From positions 1,674,001 to 1,738,000 of the forward strand of contig NZ_CP024903.1 in NCBI RefSeq assembly GCF_003330765.1: DNA of 64,000 bases. The letters are read 5' to 3'. The DNA is from Burkholderia pyrrocinia. Its GTDB lineage: Bacteria > Pseudomonadota > Gammaproteobacteria > Burkholderiales > Burkholderiaceae. How positions within the stretch are numbered: position 1 is the first letter of the stretch; the number at the start of each line of letters is the position of its first letter. Position numbers and translations under genes: made by a program. This document shows positions 16,285 to 24,694 of this stretch, piece after piece. Below the pieces are notes generated by a model that was not told the origin of the DNA, made no database searches, and saw only the letters and a list, made by a program, of their open reading frames with translations.

Positions 16285-16755
16285 ATGCGTCCCCGTCCTC
16301 TGCCCACCCCGATGAACCGTACGCTCGACCATCGCAACCTTGCCATGCTGCTGCTCGAGGCCCGCGAAACGCTGATGGGCCTGTTCCGCCCCATTCTCAA
16401 GGAATTCGCGCTGACCGAACAGCAATGGCGGATCATCCGCGTGCTCGACAGCGAACCGGCGCACGCGCTCGAAGCGGGACAGATCGCGCGGCGCTGCTGC
16501 ATCCTGAGCCCGAGCCTCACGGGCGTGCTGGAACGGATGGAGCGCGACGGCCTGATTACGCGCACGCGCGCGCAGGAGGATCAGCGCCGGCTGCTGGTCA
16601 GCCTGACGCCGCAAAGCAAAAAGCTCGTCACGGAAATCGGTCCGCGCATCGACGAGCAGTACCGGCAGCTCGAGTCGCGATTCGGCCAGGACGGCCTGGA
16701 AGACATCTACCGCGCGCTCGACCGGCTCATCGAACTCGGCGGCAACGCGCAATGA
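16285..16755 (+). CDS. hpaR: MarR-family repressor of the hpa operon (HpaR)
   Basis: The protein of about 156 residues is a winged-helix MarR regulator and matches HpaR closely: LLEARETLMGLFRPILKEF, LTEQQWRIIRVL, and the wing region LERMERDGLITR followed by DQRRLLVSL. In E. coli HpaR represses the meta-cleavage operon until homoprotocatechuate or a related acid is bound. The ATG at 16285 is annotated; a TTG just before it, and an internal ATG at 16312 giving MNRTLDHRN, are also possible and the latter matches HpaR length well. It is divergent from the operon it should control. Confidence 0.92.
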   Translation: MRPRPLPTPMNRTLDHRNLAMLLLEARETLMGLFRPILKEFALTEQQWRIIRVLDSEPAHALEAGQIARRCCILSPSLTGVLERMERDGLITRTRAQEDQRRLLVSLTPQSKKLVTEIGPRIDEQYRQLESRFGQDGLEDIYRALDRLIELGGNAQ

Positions 16756-16807
16756 TGGCGCCCGTTCCCGCCAGCCGCGGGAACAGGTGCCGATACGGCG
16801 CGGGCGG

Positions 16808-18019
16808 TCAGTGCACCGCGCCGCGCATCAGCTCGGTCACCGCGACGCCGCGCGACGTGCGCATGCATTCCTCGACGTAATCGATGAACGGCAACGGCTC
16901 GAAATCGATTTCATCACGCACGCGGCGGTTGTCGAACACGCGATCGACCGTCGCGAATTCCGCGCAGCGCTGCAGCGCCCGGCCGATCACGCGCTCGAGT
17001 GCCGGATCGGGCCGCCCGAGCACGTCGCGCACCACGAGCGGCAGTTCGGCCGGCGCGCACGCCGCGTAGCGCGGCGCCCCCGTCATCCCCGCCGCCTCGT
17101 CCATCGCGCGCACGATCTGCGCGACCTGCGGCGCCTCGTCGCCGGCCGACACGTGATAAAGGTCGTGCGCGAGCGTCGGCTTGACTGCCAGCAGCATCGT
17201 CGCGCGCGCGACGTCGTCCACCGACACGATGTCGATGCGTGTCATCGGCCGCGCGGTGAAGCGGCGCGCGGCATGCGCAAGACGGAACATCCAGAACGAA
17301 TTCGGCGCGGGCCGCGTGCCGAGCACCGTATGGCCGACGACGTGCGACGGCCGCACGACGACGAGCGGCAGCCCGAGCCCGCGCAGGCGCTGCTCCGTTT
17401 CCGCCTTTGCGTGCAGGTAGTCCGCCGCGAGCACCGCCCCCGGCAGGCCTTCGTCGTCTTGCGCGACGTCGTTCGCCGCGTCGCGCGCCGCCTCTTCGTG
17501 CACGATCCCGCCGCGGCCCGCATGCGCGTAGGCCGTGCCGACGTACACGAAGCGCTGCAGGCGCGGCGCCCGCGCGAAGCGTTCGGCGAAGCGCACCGAA
17601 TCGGCGATGTCGGCCTGCAGGTGCGCGCCGTCGGCCGGCGACGCATGGCCGGCGCAGTGGATCACGTGCGTCGCGCCGGCGAGACGCGGCGCGTCGGCGC
17701 CCTGCCACACGTCGCCGAGCGCGCCGACGATCACGTTCGCGTCGGTCAGGCGCGACGCCCAGTACGGCGCGAGCCCCGCGCGCAACGCCGCGTCGCGCAG
17801 CCGTGCGACGGCGTGGCCGCGATCCTGCGCGCGCACGACGCACACGATGCGTTCGAGCAGCCCTGCGTTGACGAGCGCCGTCAGCACGGTACTGCCGATG
17901 AAGCCGGTCGCGCCGGTCAGCACCAGCCGTCCGACGTTCGCCGCCGCGACCGGCGCGCTGGCCGGCGACACGAGGCTCGTCCGCCAGTTGAGCGACAACG
18001 CGGTTTTCCAGATCAGCAC
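16808..18019 (-). CDS. NAD(P)-dependent epimerase / thioester-reductase-like SDR protein
   Basis: The 403-residue protein is an extended short-chain dehydrogenase. The Rossmann motif TGATGFIGSTVL lies near residue 35 and the active-site pair is YLHAK (YxxxK) near residue 200. The general layout resembles the reductase domains that release thioesters (male-sterility/thioester-reductase family) as well as sugar epimerases. The GTG at 18019 is taken as start because an AAGGAG ribosome-binding site lies 6 bases before it; an upstream ATG at 18079 has none. It ends 52 bp after hpaR in the opposite direction. The substrate is unknown and it does not look like part of the hpa pathway. Confidence 0.8.
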   Translation of the reverse strand: MLIWKTALSLNWRTSLVSPASAPVAAANVGRLVLTGATGFIGSTVLTALVNAGLLERIVCVVRAQDRGHAVARLRDAALRAGLAPYWASRLTDANVIVGALGDVWQGADAPRLAGATHVIHCAGHASPADGAHLQADIADSVRFAERFARAPRLQRFVYVGTAYAHAGRGGIVHEEAARDAANDVAQDDEGLPGAVLAADYLHAKAETEQRLRGLGLPLVVVRPSHVVGHTVLGTRPAPNSFWMFRLAHAARRFTARPMTRIDIVSVDDVARATMLLAVKPTLAHDLYHVSAGDEAPQVAQIVRAMDEAAGMTGAPRYAACAPAELPLVVRDVLGRPDPALERVIGRALQRCAEFATVDRVFDNRRVRDEIDFEPLPFIDYVEECMRTSRGVAVTELMRGAVH

Positions 18020-18668
18020 GATAATCTCCTTCGAAGAGTCGGCCGGGCGGCGCGGCGCCCGCGGTTGCGGGTTGTGCACGGCTCACCGGCCGGGCCGGGG
18101 CTGACGCGCGCCCTGACAGTCCCGAGCGGGCGTGCGGCCCGCGATCGCTTCGATCGCGTCTCTGGCACGAAGCGGCGGCAGCCGCCGAGGACGGGCGTCC
18201 GCGGCACAGGATCGGGAAGTTCCCAGTGTGGGGCCCGATCGCATGCAAGTCTGTCCCGAAAGTTTCGTGAAAGTGTGCCGATTTGTACGCGATTGTCGGA
18301 GTGTGTCGTTCCGGTCGCGCCGTCAACACGCTGAAACATCCGGTCGGGCCGCATTCGAACGGTGCCATGTTGCATCGGTCGCCCGGTTTCAGCGGCCGGT
18401 CGCACGCGACAGATCGACGCGCCCCACGGCCATGTCATCCCATGTCTCGCACGTCGGCCAGACACGCGTTAACACCAGACTCACCGGTGCCGTCTGCGTT
18501 TGAGCGCGCTGCCGGAACGACCGCGAATCGTCAGACGTCGTTTCATCTGAAACCGCAATCGACTCAATACGGATTTATTGCGGATTATCACTTGCGTTTC
18601 ACCGCAGTCTATCTAGACTGTTCAAGTCAAAACGGTCGAATGTGTCAATTTTTTTAGGAGACGATCCA
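18020..18668. other. Intergenic region without a convincing gene
   Basis: The first 480 bases are GC-rich and hold no frame with a plausible start signal and family match. The last 130 bases become AT-rich and carry the promoter-like elements of the small gene at 18669. Confidence 0.6.
18593..18620 (+). promoter_or_regulatory. Possible promoter with overlapping operator for the 18669 gene
   Basis: A TTGCGT hexamer at 18593 is followed by TAGACT around 18614, usable as -35 and -10. The latter lies in a 16-bp inverted repeat, CAGTCTA-TC-TAGACTG (18605-18620), which could be a repressor or activator site. This is inference from pattern only. Confidence 0.35.
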
Positions 18669-19013
18669 ATGCGCCTCACTATTCGGATTAATGGCAGCGA
18701 ATCGGCAACCCGGCACTCTTTCGCGGTACTGTGGGTCGATACCGATGAGGGGCTGTGGTCGCGCGAGGCACATCAGGACATGGATCTTCCGACCTGGGGC
18801 AAGGTACGCGACGTCGAGGGCGCGATGGCGCTCTGCGCGGCCGACGGCGGGAATGCCGTATGCCAGTTGACGGGACTGTCGTTCGATGCGACGCAGCGCG
18901 AACAGGGCCCCGCCGTGCTCGCCGGCAATCACGCCGGCGCGTGGCGGCTGCAGGCCGTCGATCCCTGCACGATCCAGCCGGAATACCGGGAATTCATTTC
19001 CGTCGCCCGATAG
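18669..19013 (+). CDS. Small orphan hypothetical protein (114 aa)
   Basis: I do not recognise this protein. It begins MRLTIRINGSESATRHSFAV and continues with alternating beta-strand-like segments (LWVDTDEGLWSREAH, AWRLQAVDPCTIQPE), suggesting a small soluble beta-rich fold. It has three cysteines and no signal peptide or membrane segment. A strong AGGAG ribosome-binding site lies before the ATG, a possible promoter with inverted repeat stands upstream, and a clear Rho-independent terminator follows, so it appears to be a self-contained single-gene unit. Confidence 0.7.
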   Translation: MRLTIRINGSESATRHSFAVLWVDTDEGLWSREAHQDMDLPTWGKVRDVEGAMALCAADGGNAVCQLTGLSFDATQREQGPAVLAGNHAGAWRLQAVDPCTIQPEYREFISVAR

Positions 19014-19445
19014 AAATCATTGATGTAAATCGTCTGCGGTTTTCGGGTTTATTCCAGTTTCAGCGATATTTATTTCGATATTCAGAATTACCGGCGCCTC
19101 CTTTCGGGGCGCTTTTTCATTTTCCGGTTTAAAAAAATAACCACGGTCCGGGCAATTGATCGCACTGCGGTGACGGTCGGAATCGACCGGGTACCGGATA
19201 TCGTGCGCCGGGATCGACACGCAGCGGATCGCCGGCCTTTCGCCGTCTGCTGCGGCGGTGAAATTCCGCTTCCACCCCGCCTTGCCTGCCCCCTTTCCTG
19301 CCCCCTTTCCGCGCTCCGCCGGATGGCCGCCGCCCACTTTTCGCGGGGCCGGAACACACTTTCCCCACACGGCGTTTACTCATTTATTACAATCGCATTA
19401 TTCAGACTGACTTGCCGCCATCCGGCGGCCCGACCCGGCCATTGC
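19014..19445. other. Intergenic region between the small gene and the penicillin-binding protein gene
   Basis: It holds the terminator at 19094-19124, then an AT-rich patch and GC-rich DNA leading to the PBP start. No further gene is seen. A run of near-repeats (TGCCCCCTTTCC twice around 19288-19311) is the only other pattern. Confidence 0.6.
19094..19124 (+). terminator. Rho-independent terminator after the 18669 gene
   Basis: A 7-bp stem (GCGCCTC with GGGGCGC, one G-U pair) and a 5-base loop are followed at once by TTTTTCATTTT. It ends the single-gene unit about 80 bases after the stop codon. Confidence 0.85.
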
Positions 19446-21338
19446 ATGAGCGTGAAAAAGAAGACCCACCCCGCCGATCCGTACGCGGCCGCAACCAAGA
19501 ATCCGATGCTCGCGTCGCGCCTGCCGATGTGGCGCTCGAAGCTGGTCGTGATCATCGTGTTCCTTGCATTCGCCGCGCTGATCGCGCGTGCCTTCTGGGT
19601 GCAGGTCGCGAACCAGGATTTCTATGTCGGCCAGGGTCAGAAGCGCTACCAGCGCACGATCGAGCTCGACGCGATGCGCGGGCGCATCGTCGACCGCAAC
19701 GGCGCGATGCTCGCGGTCAGCCTGTCGACCTATGAAATCTGGGCGAACCCGAAACAGGTCGCCGATACCGACTACCCGCAGATCTCGAAGCTGCTCGACA
19801 TGCCGCTCGTCGAGGTCAAGCGGCGTCTCGGCCACGACCGTACGTTCGTGCTGCTCAAGCGGCAGGTCGACGCGGACACCGCAGGCCGGCTCGACAAGCT
19901 CGCGATCGACGGCATCACGCAGATCGCCGATTCGAAGCGCTTCTACCCGGAAGGCGAATCGGCCGCGCACGTGGTCGGCTTCACGAACGTCGAGGACAAA
20001 GGCCAGGAAGGCGTCGAGCTCGCGGCGAATGCGCGCCTGTTGGGCACGGCGGGGCAACGCGAGGTGATCCGCGACCGGCTCGGCCGCATCGTATCGGACA
20101 CGCGCCCGCTCGTCCCCGCGCAGCACGGCGCGACGATTGAGCTGACGATCGACCGCCGCATCCAGCAGCTCGCGTTCAGCCAGCTCAAGGCGGCCGTGGT
20201 CGAGAACAACGCGGTGGCCGGCAGCGTCGTGGTGCTCGACGCGCAGAACGGCGAGATCCTCGCGCTCGCGAATTACCCGACCTTTGACCCGAACGACCGC
20301 GCGCGCCTCACGGGCCAGCAGTTGCGCAACCGCGCGGTGATCGACACGTTCGAACCCGGCTCGACAATCAAGCCGCTCGTCGTCGCGCTGTCGATCGACG
20401 AGCGCAAGGTCACGCCGAACACGATCATCAACACGTCGCCGGGCACCTACAAGATCGGCCCGGCCGTGATCCACGACACGTCGAACCACGGCTCGCTGAC
20501 GGTGTCGCAGGCGCTGCAGAAGTCGAGCAACGTCGCGCTCGCGAAGCTCGCGCTGAACCTGCCCGCCGAAACCATCTGGAACAAGTACCAGGAATACGGG
20601 ATCGGCCGCGCGCCGGAACTGACGTTCCCGGGCGTCGCGTCGGGCCGGCTGCGCGGCTACAAGCGCTGGCGGCCGATCGAGCAGGCGACGATGGCGTACG
20701 GCTACGGCCTGTCGATGTCGCTGCTGCAGATCGCGCAAACGTACACGGCCTATGCGGGCGACGGCACGCTGCACCCCGTGTCGCTGCTGAAGAACGGCAC
20801 CGACCAGCAGACGATCGACGCGCATCGCGGCCACCGCGTGACGTCGCCGCAAACGGCCGCGTCGATCCGCTCGATGCTCGAGATGGCGGTCGGCGAAGGC
20901 GGCACGGGGCGCCGTGCGCGCGTCGACGGCTACCGGATCGGCGGCAAGACGGGCACCGCGCGCAAGCAAGTCGGCGCGACCTATGCGAAGGGCAAGTACC
21001 GCGCGCTGTTCGCGGGGATGGCGCCGATGAGCAACCCACGCCTGATCGTCGCGGTGATGATCGACGAGCCGCGCGGCAAGGGCTACTACGGCGGCACAGT
21101 GGCCGGCCCGGTGTTCGCGTCGGTCACGAGCGGCTCGCTGCAGTTGCTCGGCGTACCGCCCGACGCGCCGGTCGAGCCTGAGACGAATGCGCAGGCCAAG
21201 GCGGCGGCACCGAAGAAGACAGTCGCAGCGCCGAAGGCGGTGGTTCAACCGAAGACGGCTGCCTCAGTGAAAGCCACCGCGCCGGTGAAGACAGCCGCGC
21301 AGTCGGGCGCGGCCGTACAGGCGAAGGCGGCAAGCTGA
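19446..21338 (+). CDS. Class B penicillin-binding protein, FtsI/PBP3-like transpeptidase
   Basis: The 630-residue inner-membrane protein cross-links peptidoglycan in the periplasm. It has one N-terminal membrane anchor (residues 32-50), a pedestal domain with RGRIVDRNG near residue 78, and the transpeptidase domain with the three active-site motifs: STIK (serine 306, lysine 309), SSN (360-362) and KTG (501-503). An alanine/lysine/proline-rich tail of about 70 residues follows. The start MSVKKKTHP at 19446 is preferred over upstream in-frame codons that give no sensible protein. It stands alone, not in a division-gene cluster, so it is probably a second FtsI-type paralogue. Confidence 0.93.
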   Translation: MSVKKKTHPADPYAAATKNPMLASRLPMWRSKLVVIIVFLAFAALIARAFWVQVANQDFYVGQGQKRYQRTIELDAMRGRIVDRNGAMLAVSLSTYEIWANPKQVADTDYPQISKLLDMPLVEVKRRLGHDRTFVLLKRQVDADTAGRLDKLAIDGITQIADSKRFYPEGESAAHVVGFTNVEDKGQEGVELAANARLLGTAGQREVIRDRLGRIVSDTRPLVPAQHGATIELTIDRRIQQLAFSQLKAAVVENNAVAGSVVVLDAQNGEILALANYPTFDPNDRARLTGQQLRNRAVIDTFEPGSTIKPLVVALSIDERKVTPNTIINTSPGTYKIGPAVIHDTSNHGSLTVSQALQKSSNVALAKLALNLPAETIWNKYQEYGIGRAPELTFPGVASGRLRGYKRWRPIEQATMAYGYGLSMSLLQIAQTYTAYAGDGTLHPVSLLKNGTDQQTIDAHRGHRVTSPQTAASIRSMLEMAVGEGGTGRRARVDGYRIGGKTGTARKQVGATYAKGKYRALFAGMAPMSNPRLIVAVMIDEPRGKGYYGGTVAGPVFASVTSGSLQLLGVPPDAPVEPETNAQAKAAAPKKTVAAPKAVVQPKTAASVKATAPVKTAAQSGAAVQAKAAS

Positions 21339-21358
21339 AGCCGCCACGGCGCGCGCCG

Positions 21359-23074
21359 TCAATGCGCCGCCGCGACCGGCTTCACCATCCTGCCGAGCAC
21401 GTGCTCGGTCATCCCGCGCGCGAGTTCGGTCTCGCCCATGAACACGGTGCCGATGCCTTCGCTCGACAGCAGCGCGGCCTCGTCGCCGCTGTTCGTGCAC
21501 AGCACGACCTCGAGCGTCGGGTTGAGCGTGCGCGAGATCTCGACGATCTGCCGCACGTCGAACACGTCGGGCAGCGTGACGACCAGCATCCCGGCGCGCG
21601 CGATATGCGCCTGCACGAGTACGATCGGCTCGATCGCGTCGCCCGACACGGCGGCGACGCCGTCCTCGCGCAGCTTCTCGACGAGCTCGCGATTCTGCTC
21701 GACGACGACATACGCGATCCCGCGCTCGTCCAGCGCGTGCGCGATCCGCGTGCCGACCTTGCCGTAGCCGACGATCACGACCTGCCCGGTCAGGTGCGTC
21801 TGCGGCGTCGACATCGGCAGCGCGGCGAGCGGATCGTCGCGCGCCTCGAGCCTGCGCGCGAATGCCGAATGCTTGCGGATCCATGCGAGCGCCGGATCGA
21901 TCATCGCGAACAGCAGCGTATTCATCGCGATCGAGATCAGCGCGACCGCGAGGATCAGGCTCTGCCCCTCGGCCGACAGCAGCCCGAGCGCACGGCCGAG
22001 CCCCGCGAGGATGAACGAGAATTCGCCGATCTGCGCGAGGCCCGCGCCGACCGTCAGCGCGGTGTTCAGCGGATAACGGAACGCGATCACGAGCGCGACC
22101 GCCGCGAGCGTCTTGCCGACCAGCACGATCGCGGCGACCTCGATCACGTGCAGCGGCTGGTCGAGCAGCACCTTCGGGTCGAACAGCATCCCGACCGAGA
22201 TGAAGAACAGCACCGAGAACGCATCGCGCAGCGGCAGCGTCTCGTCGGCCGCGCGCCGGCTGAATTCCGACTCGCGCATCATCATCCCGGCGAAGAACGC
22301 GCCGAGCGCGAACGACACGTCGAACAGCTTCGCCGCGCCGAACGCGATGCCGACCGCCGCCGCGATCATGCACAGCGTGAACAGCTCGCGCGAGCCGGTG
22401 CGCGCGACGAGCCACAAAATACGCGGGAACACGCGCTTGCCGACCACGAGCATCAGCGCGATAAACGCCGCGACCTTCAGCATCGTGACGCCGAGCGTGC
22501 CCCAGATGCTGCCGCCGTCCGCATGCGCGTCGCCGGGCGGCGTGCCGCCGAGCAGCCCCGCGACGGGTGGCAGCAGCACCAGCACGAGCACCATCACGAG
22601 ATCCTCGACGACGAGCCAGCCGACCGCGATGCGCCCGTTGACCGTCTCGACGAGCCCGCGCCCTTCGAGCGCGCGCAGCAGCACGACCGTGCTCGCGACC
22701 GACAGCGCGAGCCCGAACACGAGCGCCGCACCGAAGCTCCAGCCCCACGTGAGCGCGAGCCCGCCGCCGAGCAGCGTCGCGACGGTGATCTGCACGACGG
22801 CGCCCGGCAGCGCGATCTTGCGTACCGCGAGCAGATCCCCCAGAGAGAAATGCAGGCCGACGCCGAACATCAGCAGCATCACGCCGACTTCGGCGAGCTG
22901 CTGCGCGAGCGACAGGTCGCCGACGAAACCGGGCGTGCCGGGGCCGATCACGATCCCGGCGAGCAGGTAACCGACGAGCGGCGGCATTTTCAGCAGCGAC
23001 GCGAGGTAACCGAAGATCATCGCGAGACCGAAACCGGCCGCGAGCAACGCAATCAGGCTGACGTCATGAGGCAT
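21359..23074 (-). CDS. Kef/YbaL-type monovalent cation:proton antiporter
   Basis: The 571-residue inner-membrane protein has about 12 membrane segments of the CPA2 sodium/hydrogen exchanger domain (beginning MPHDVSLIALLAAGFGLAMI), then a cytosolic TrkA-N nucleotide-binding domain near residue 405 with VVIVGYGKVGTRIAHAL. This matches YbaL/RosB and KefB-like potassium-proton antiporters. The ATG at 23074, with GGGAGG before it, is taken as start; a TTG 12 bases upstream has no ribosome-binding site. It is convergent with the PBP gene, 20 bp apart. Ion specificity cannot be decided from sequence. Confidence 0.9.
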   Translation of the reverse strand: MPHDVSLIALLAAGFGLAMIFGYLASLLKMPPLVGYLLAGIVIGPGTPGFVGDLSLAQQLAEVGVMLLMFGVGLHFSLGDLLAVRKIALPGAVVQITVATLLGGGLALTWGWSFGAALVFGLALSVASTVVLLRALEGRGLVETVNGRIAVGWLVVEDLVMVLVLVLLPPVAGLLGGTPPGDAHADGGSIWGTLGVTMLKVAAFIALMLVVGKRVFPRILWLVARTGSRELFTLCMIAAAVGIAFGAAKLFDVSFALGAFFAGMMMRESEFSRRAADETLPLRDAFSVLFFISVGMLFDPKVLLDQPLHVIEVAAIVLVGKTLAAVALVIAFRYPLNTALTVGAGLAQIGEFSFILAGLGRALGLLSAEGQSLILAVALISIAMNTLLFAMIDPALAWIRKHSAFARRLEARDDPLAALPMSTPQTHLTGQVVIVGYGKVGTRIAHALDERGIAYVVVEQNRELVEKLREDGVAAVSGDAIEPIVLVQAHIARAGMLVVTLPDVFDVRQIVEISRTLNPTLEVVLCTNSGDEAALLSSEGIGTVFMGETELARGMTEHVLGRMVKPVAAAH

Positions 23075-23139
23075 CCCCCCTCCCAAGTTCTTGTAACTAT
23101 TTAGTAAGGTTCAAGAGTGGAAGGATAAGGGATGAGACG

Positions 23140-23183
23140 AAAAAATGGCGCGACGCCGCGAAATTTTCACGCGGCGGCGCGCC
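23140..23183 (-). terminator. Strong Rho-independent terminator of the dehydrogenase operon
   Basis: On the minus strand two 14-base arms (GGCGCGCCGCCGCG and CGCGGCGTCGCGCC, one mismatch) enclose a 9-base loop and are followed by ATTTTTT. It lies about 100 bases after the stop of the cytochrome gene. Confidence 0.88.
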
Positions 23184-23281
23184 TTTGCGGGGTGCAACCC
23201 CGACGCAACGAAAGGCGCCGAGCGGGCTCGCCGGCGCGTTGAAGCGGATCGGACAGGCGGGGCCGGCGCCCCGCCGCCGCG

Positions 23282-24694
23282 TCAGCGCGACGCTTGCGGG
23301 AAGCGCGCGCCCGGCGGCGCTTCGGGCCGCGTCGACGGCACGCTCTTGCGCACCTTCGCGACTTGCGCGGCCGTCACCGGCGCGCCCGTGTTGCCCCAGC
23401 TCGTGCGCACGAAGTTCGACACGTCCGCGACTTCCTGGTCGGACAGGCGCCAGCCGAACGGCGGCATCGTGAAGGTCGACGGCGCGGTGCGTGTGCCCTC
23501 TAGCGCGCTGCCTTCCAGCACGACGTGGATCAGCGACGTCGGATCGTCGCCCTGCACGACCGGGTTGCCGGCAAGCGCCGGGAACACGCGCGTGTAGCCG
23601 TGGCCGTCGCTGCGGTGGCAGGCCGTGCAGTTGTCGCGATAGACGGCCGCGCCCGGCTTGCTCGCGTCGCCGGTCTGCAGCGCCTTCGCGGCGGCCGCGT
23701 CGTACACGTGCGGCTGCTCGCCCTGTACGCGCGGCGGCAGCGTCTTCAGGTAGCGCGCGATCGCGTTCAGGTCCTCGTCGGTCATGTGCTGCATGCTGTG
23801 GCCGACCACGTCCGTCATCCCGCCGAACGCGGCCGTGCGCAGCGTGCGGCCGGTCTTCAGGAACTGCACGATCTCGGTTTCCGTCCACGTGCCGAGCCCC
23901 GTGCGCTGCTCGCCGCGCAGGCTCGTCGGCACCCAGCCGTCGATCGCAGCGCCGCCGGCCAGGAAGTCCGGGCCGTCCGCGTCGGTCAGCCCGCGCTCCT
24001 GCATCGTCGGCGCGCGCGGCGTGTGACACGCGCCGCAGTGGCCGAGACCCTGCACGAGATACGCGCCGCGCGCGACCACCGGGTCGGTGTACGGCGCCGC
24101 GTCGAACGGCTTCGGCGACGGCGCGAACATCTTGCGCCAGATGCCGAGCGGCCAGCGCATCGACAACGGCCACACGATGTCGACCGCGCGATTCTCGTGC
24201 TCGACGGGTGCGACACCGTGCATGAAGTACGCGTACAGCGCCTTCACGTCGGCGTCGGTCAGCCGCGCATAGGACGGAAACGGCATCGCCGGGTACAGCG
24301 TGTCGCCGTTCTTGCGCACGCCCGCTCGCAGCGCACGGTCGAACTCGTCGAGCGTCCAGCCGCCGAGGCCCGTCTTCGGGTCCGGCGTGATGTTGGTCGA
24401 ATAGATCGCGCCGATCGGCGTGTCGAACTTCAGCCCGCCCGCGAACGGCTTGCCGCCGCTCGCGGTGTGGCATGCAACGCAGTCGCCCGCGCGGGCCAGG
24501 TACGCGCCGCGGGCCACGAGCGCATCCGCGGACTGCGCGGCAGGCGTCGCGGCCGGGCCCGAAGCCGCCGCGGGCGCTGCCGCCGGTTGCGCGAACGCCG
24601 TCGTGCCCGCAAGGCCGAACATCGCCCAGGCCGCACCGGCCGTCAGCGCGCGCGATACACGCCGCGCGGCGTTGTGGTTCATCGTCCTCTTCAT
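23282..24694 (-). CDS. Trihaem cytochrome c subunit of a membrane gluconate/alcohol dehydrogenase
   Basis: The 470-residue protein has a signal peptide (cleavage after TTAFA, about residue 35) and three haem-attachment motifs: CVACH, CGACH and CTACH, one in each third, giving the three cytochrome c domains typical of gluconate 2-dehydrogenase and related complexes. It carries electrons from the flavoprotein subunit to ubiquinone at the periplasmic face. Its ATG overlaps the stop of the GMC gene by 4 bp. A strong terminator follows, so it is the last gene of the operon. Confidence 0.93.
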   Translation of the reverse strand: MKRTMNHNAARRVSRALTAGAAWAMFGLAGTTAFAQPAAAPAAASGPAATPAAQSADALVARGAYLARAGDCVACHTASGGKPFAGGLKFDTPIGAIYSTNITPDPKTGLGGWTLDEFDRALRAGVRKNGDTLYPAMPFPSYARLTDADVKALYAYFMHGVAPVEHENRAVDIVWPLSMRWPLGIWRKMFAPSPKPFDAAPYTDPVVARGAYLVQGLGHCGACHTPRAPTMQERGLTDADGPDFLAGGAAIDGWVPTSLRGEQRTGLGTWTETEIVQFLKTGRTLRTAAFGGMTDVVGHSMQHMTDEDLNAIARYLKTLPPRVQGEQPHVYDAAAAKALQTGDASKPGAAVYRDNCTACHRSDGHGYTRVFPALAGNPVVQGDDPTSLIHVVLEGSALEGTRTAPSTFTMPPFGWRLSDQEVADVSNFVRTSWGNTGAPVTAAQVAKVRKSVPSTRPEAPPGARFPQASR

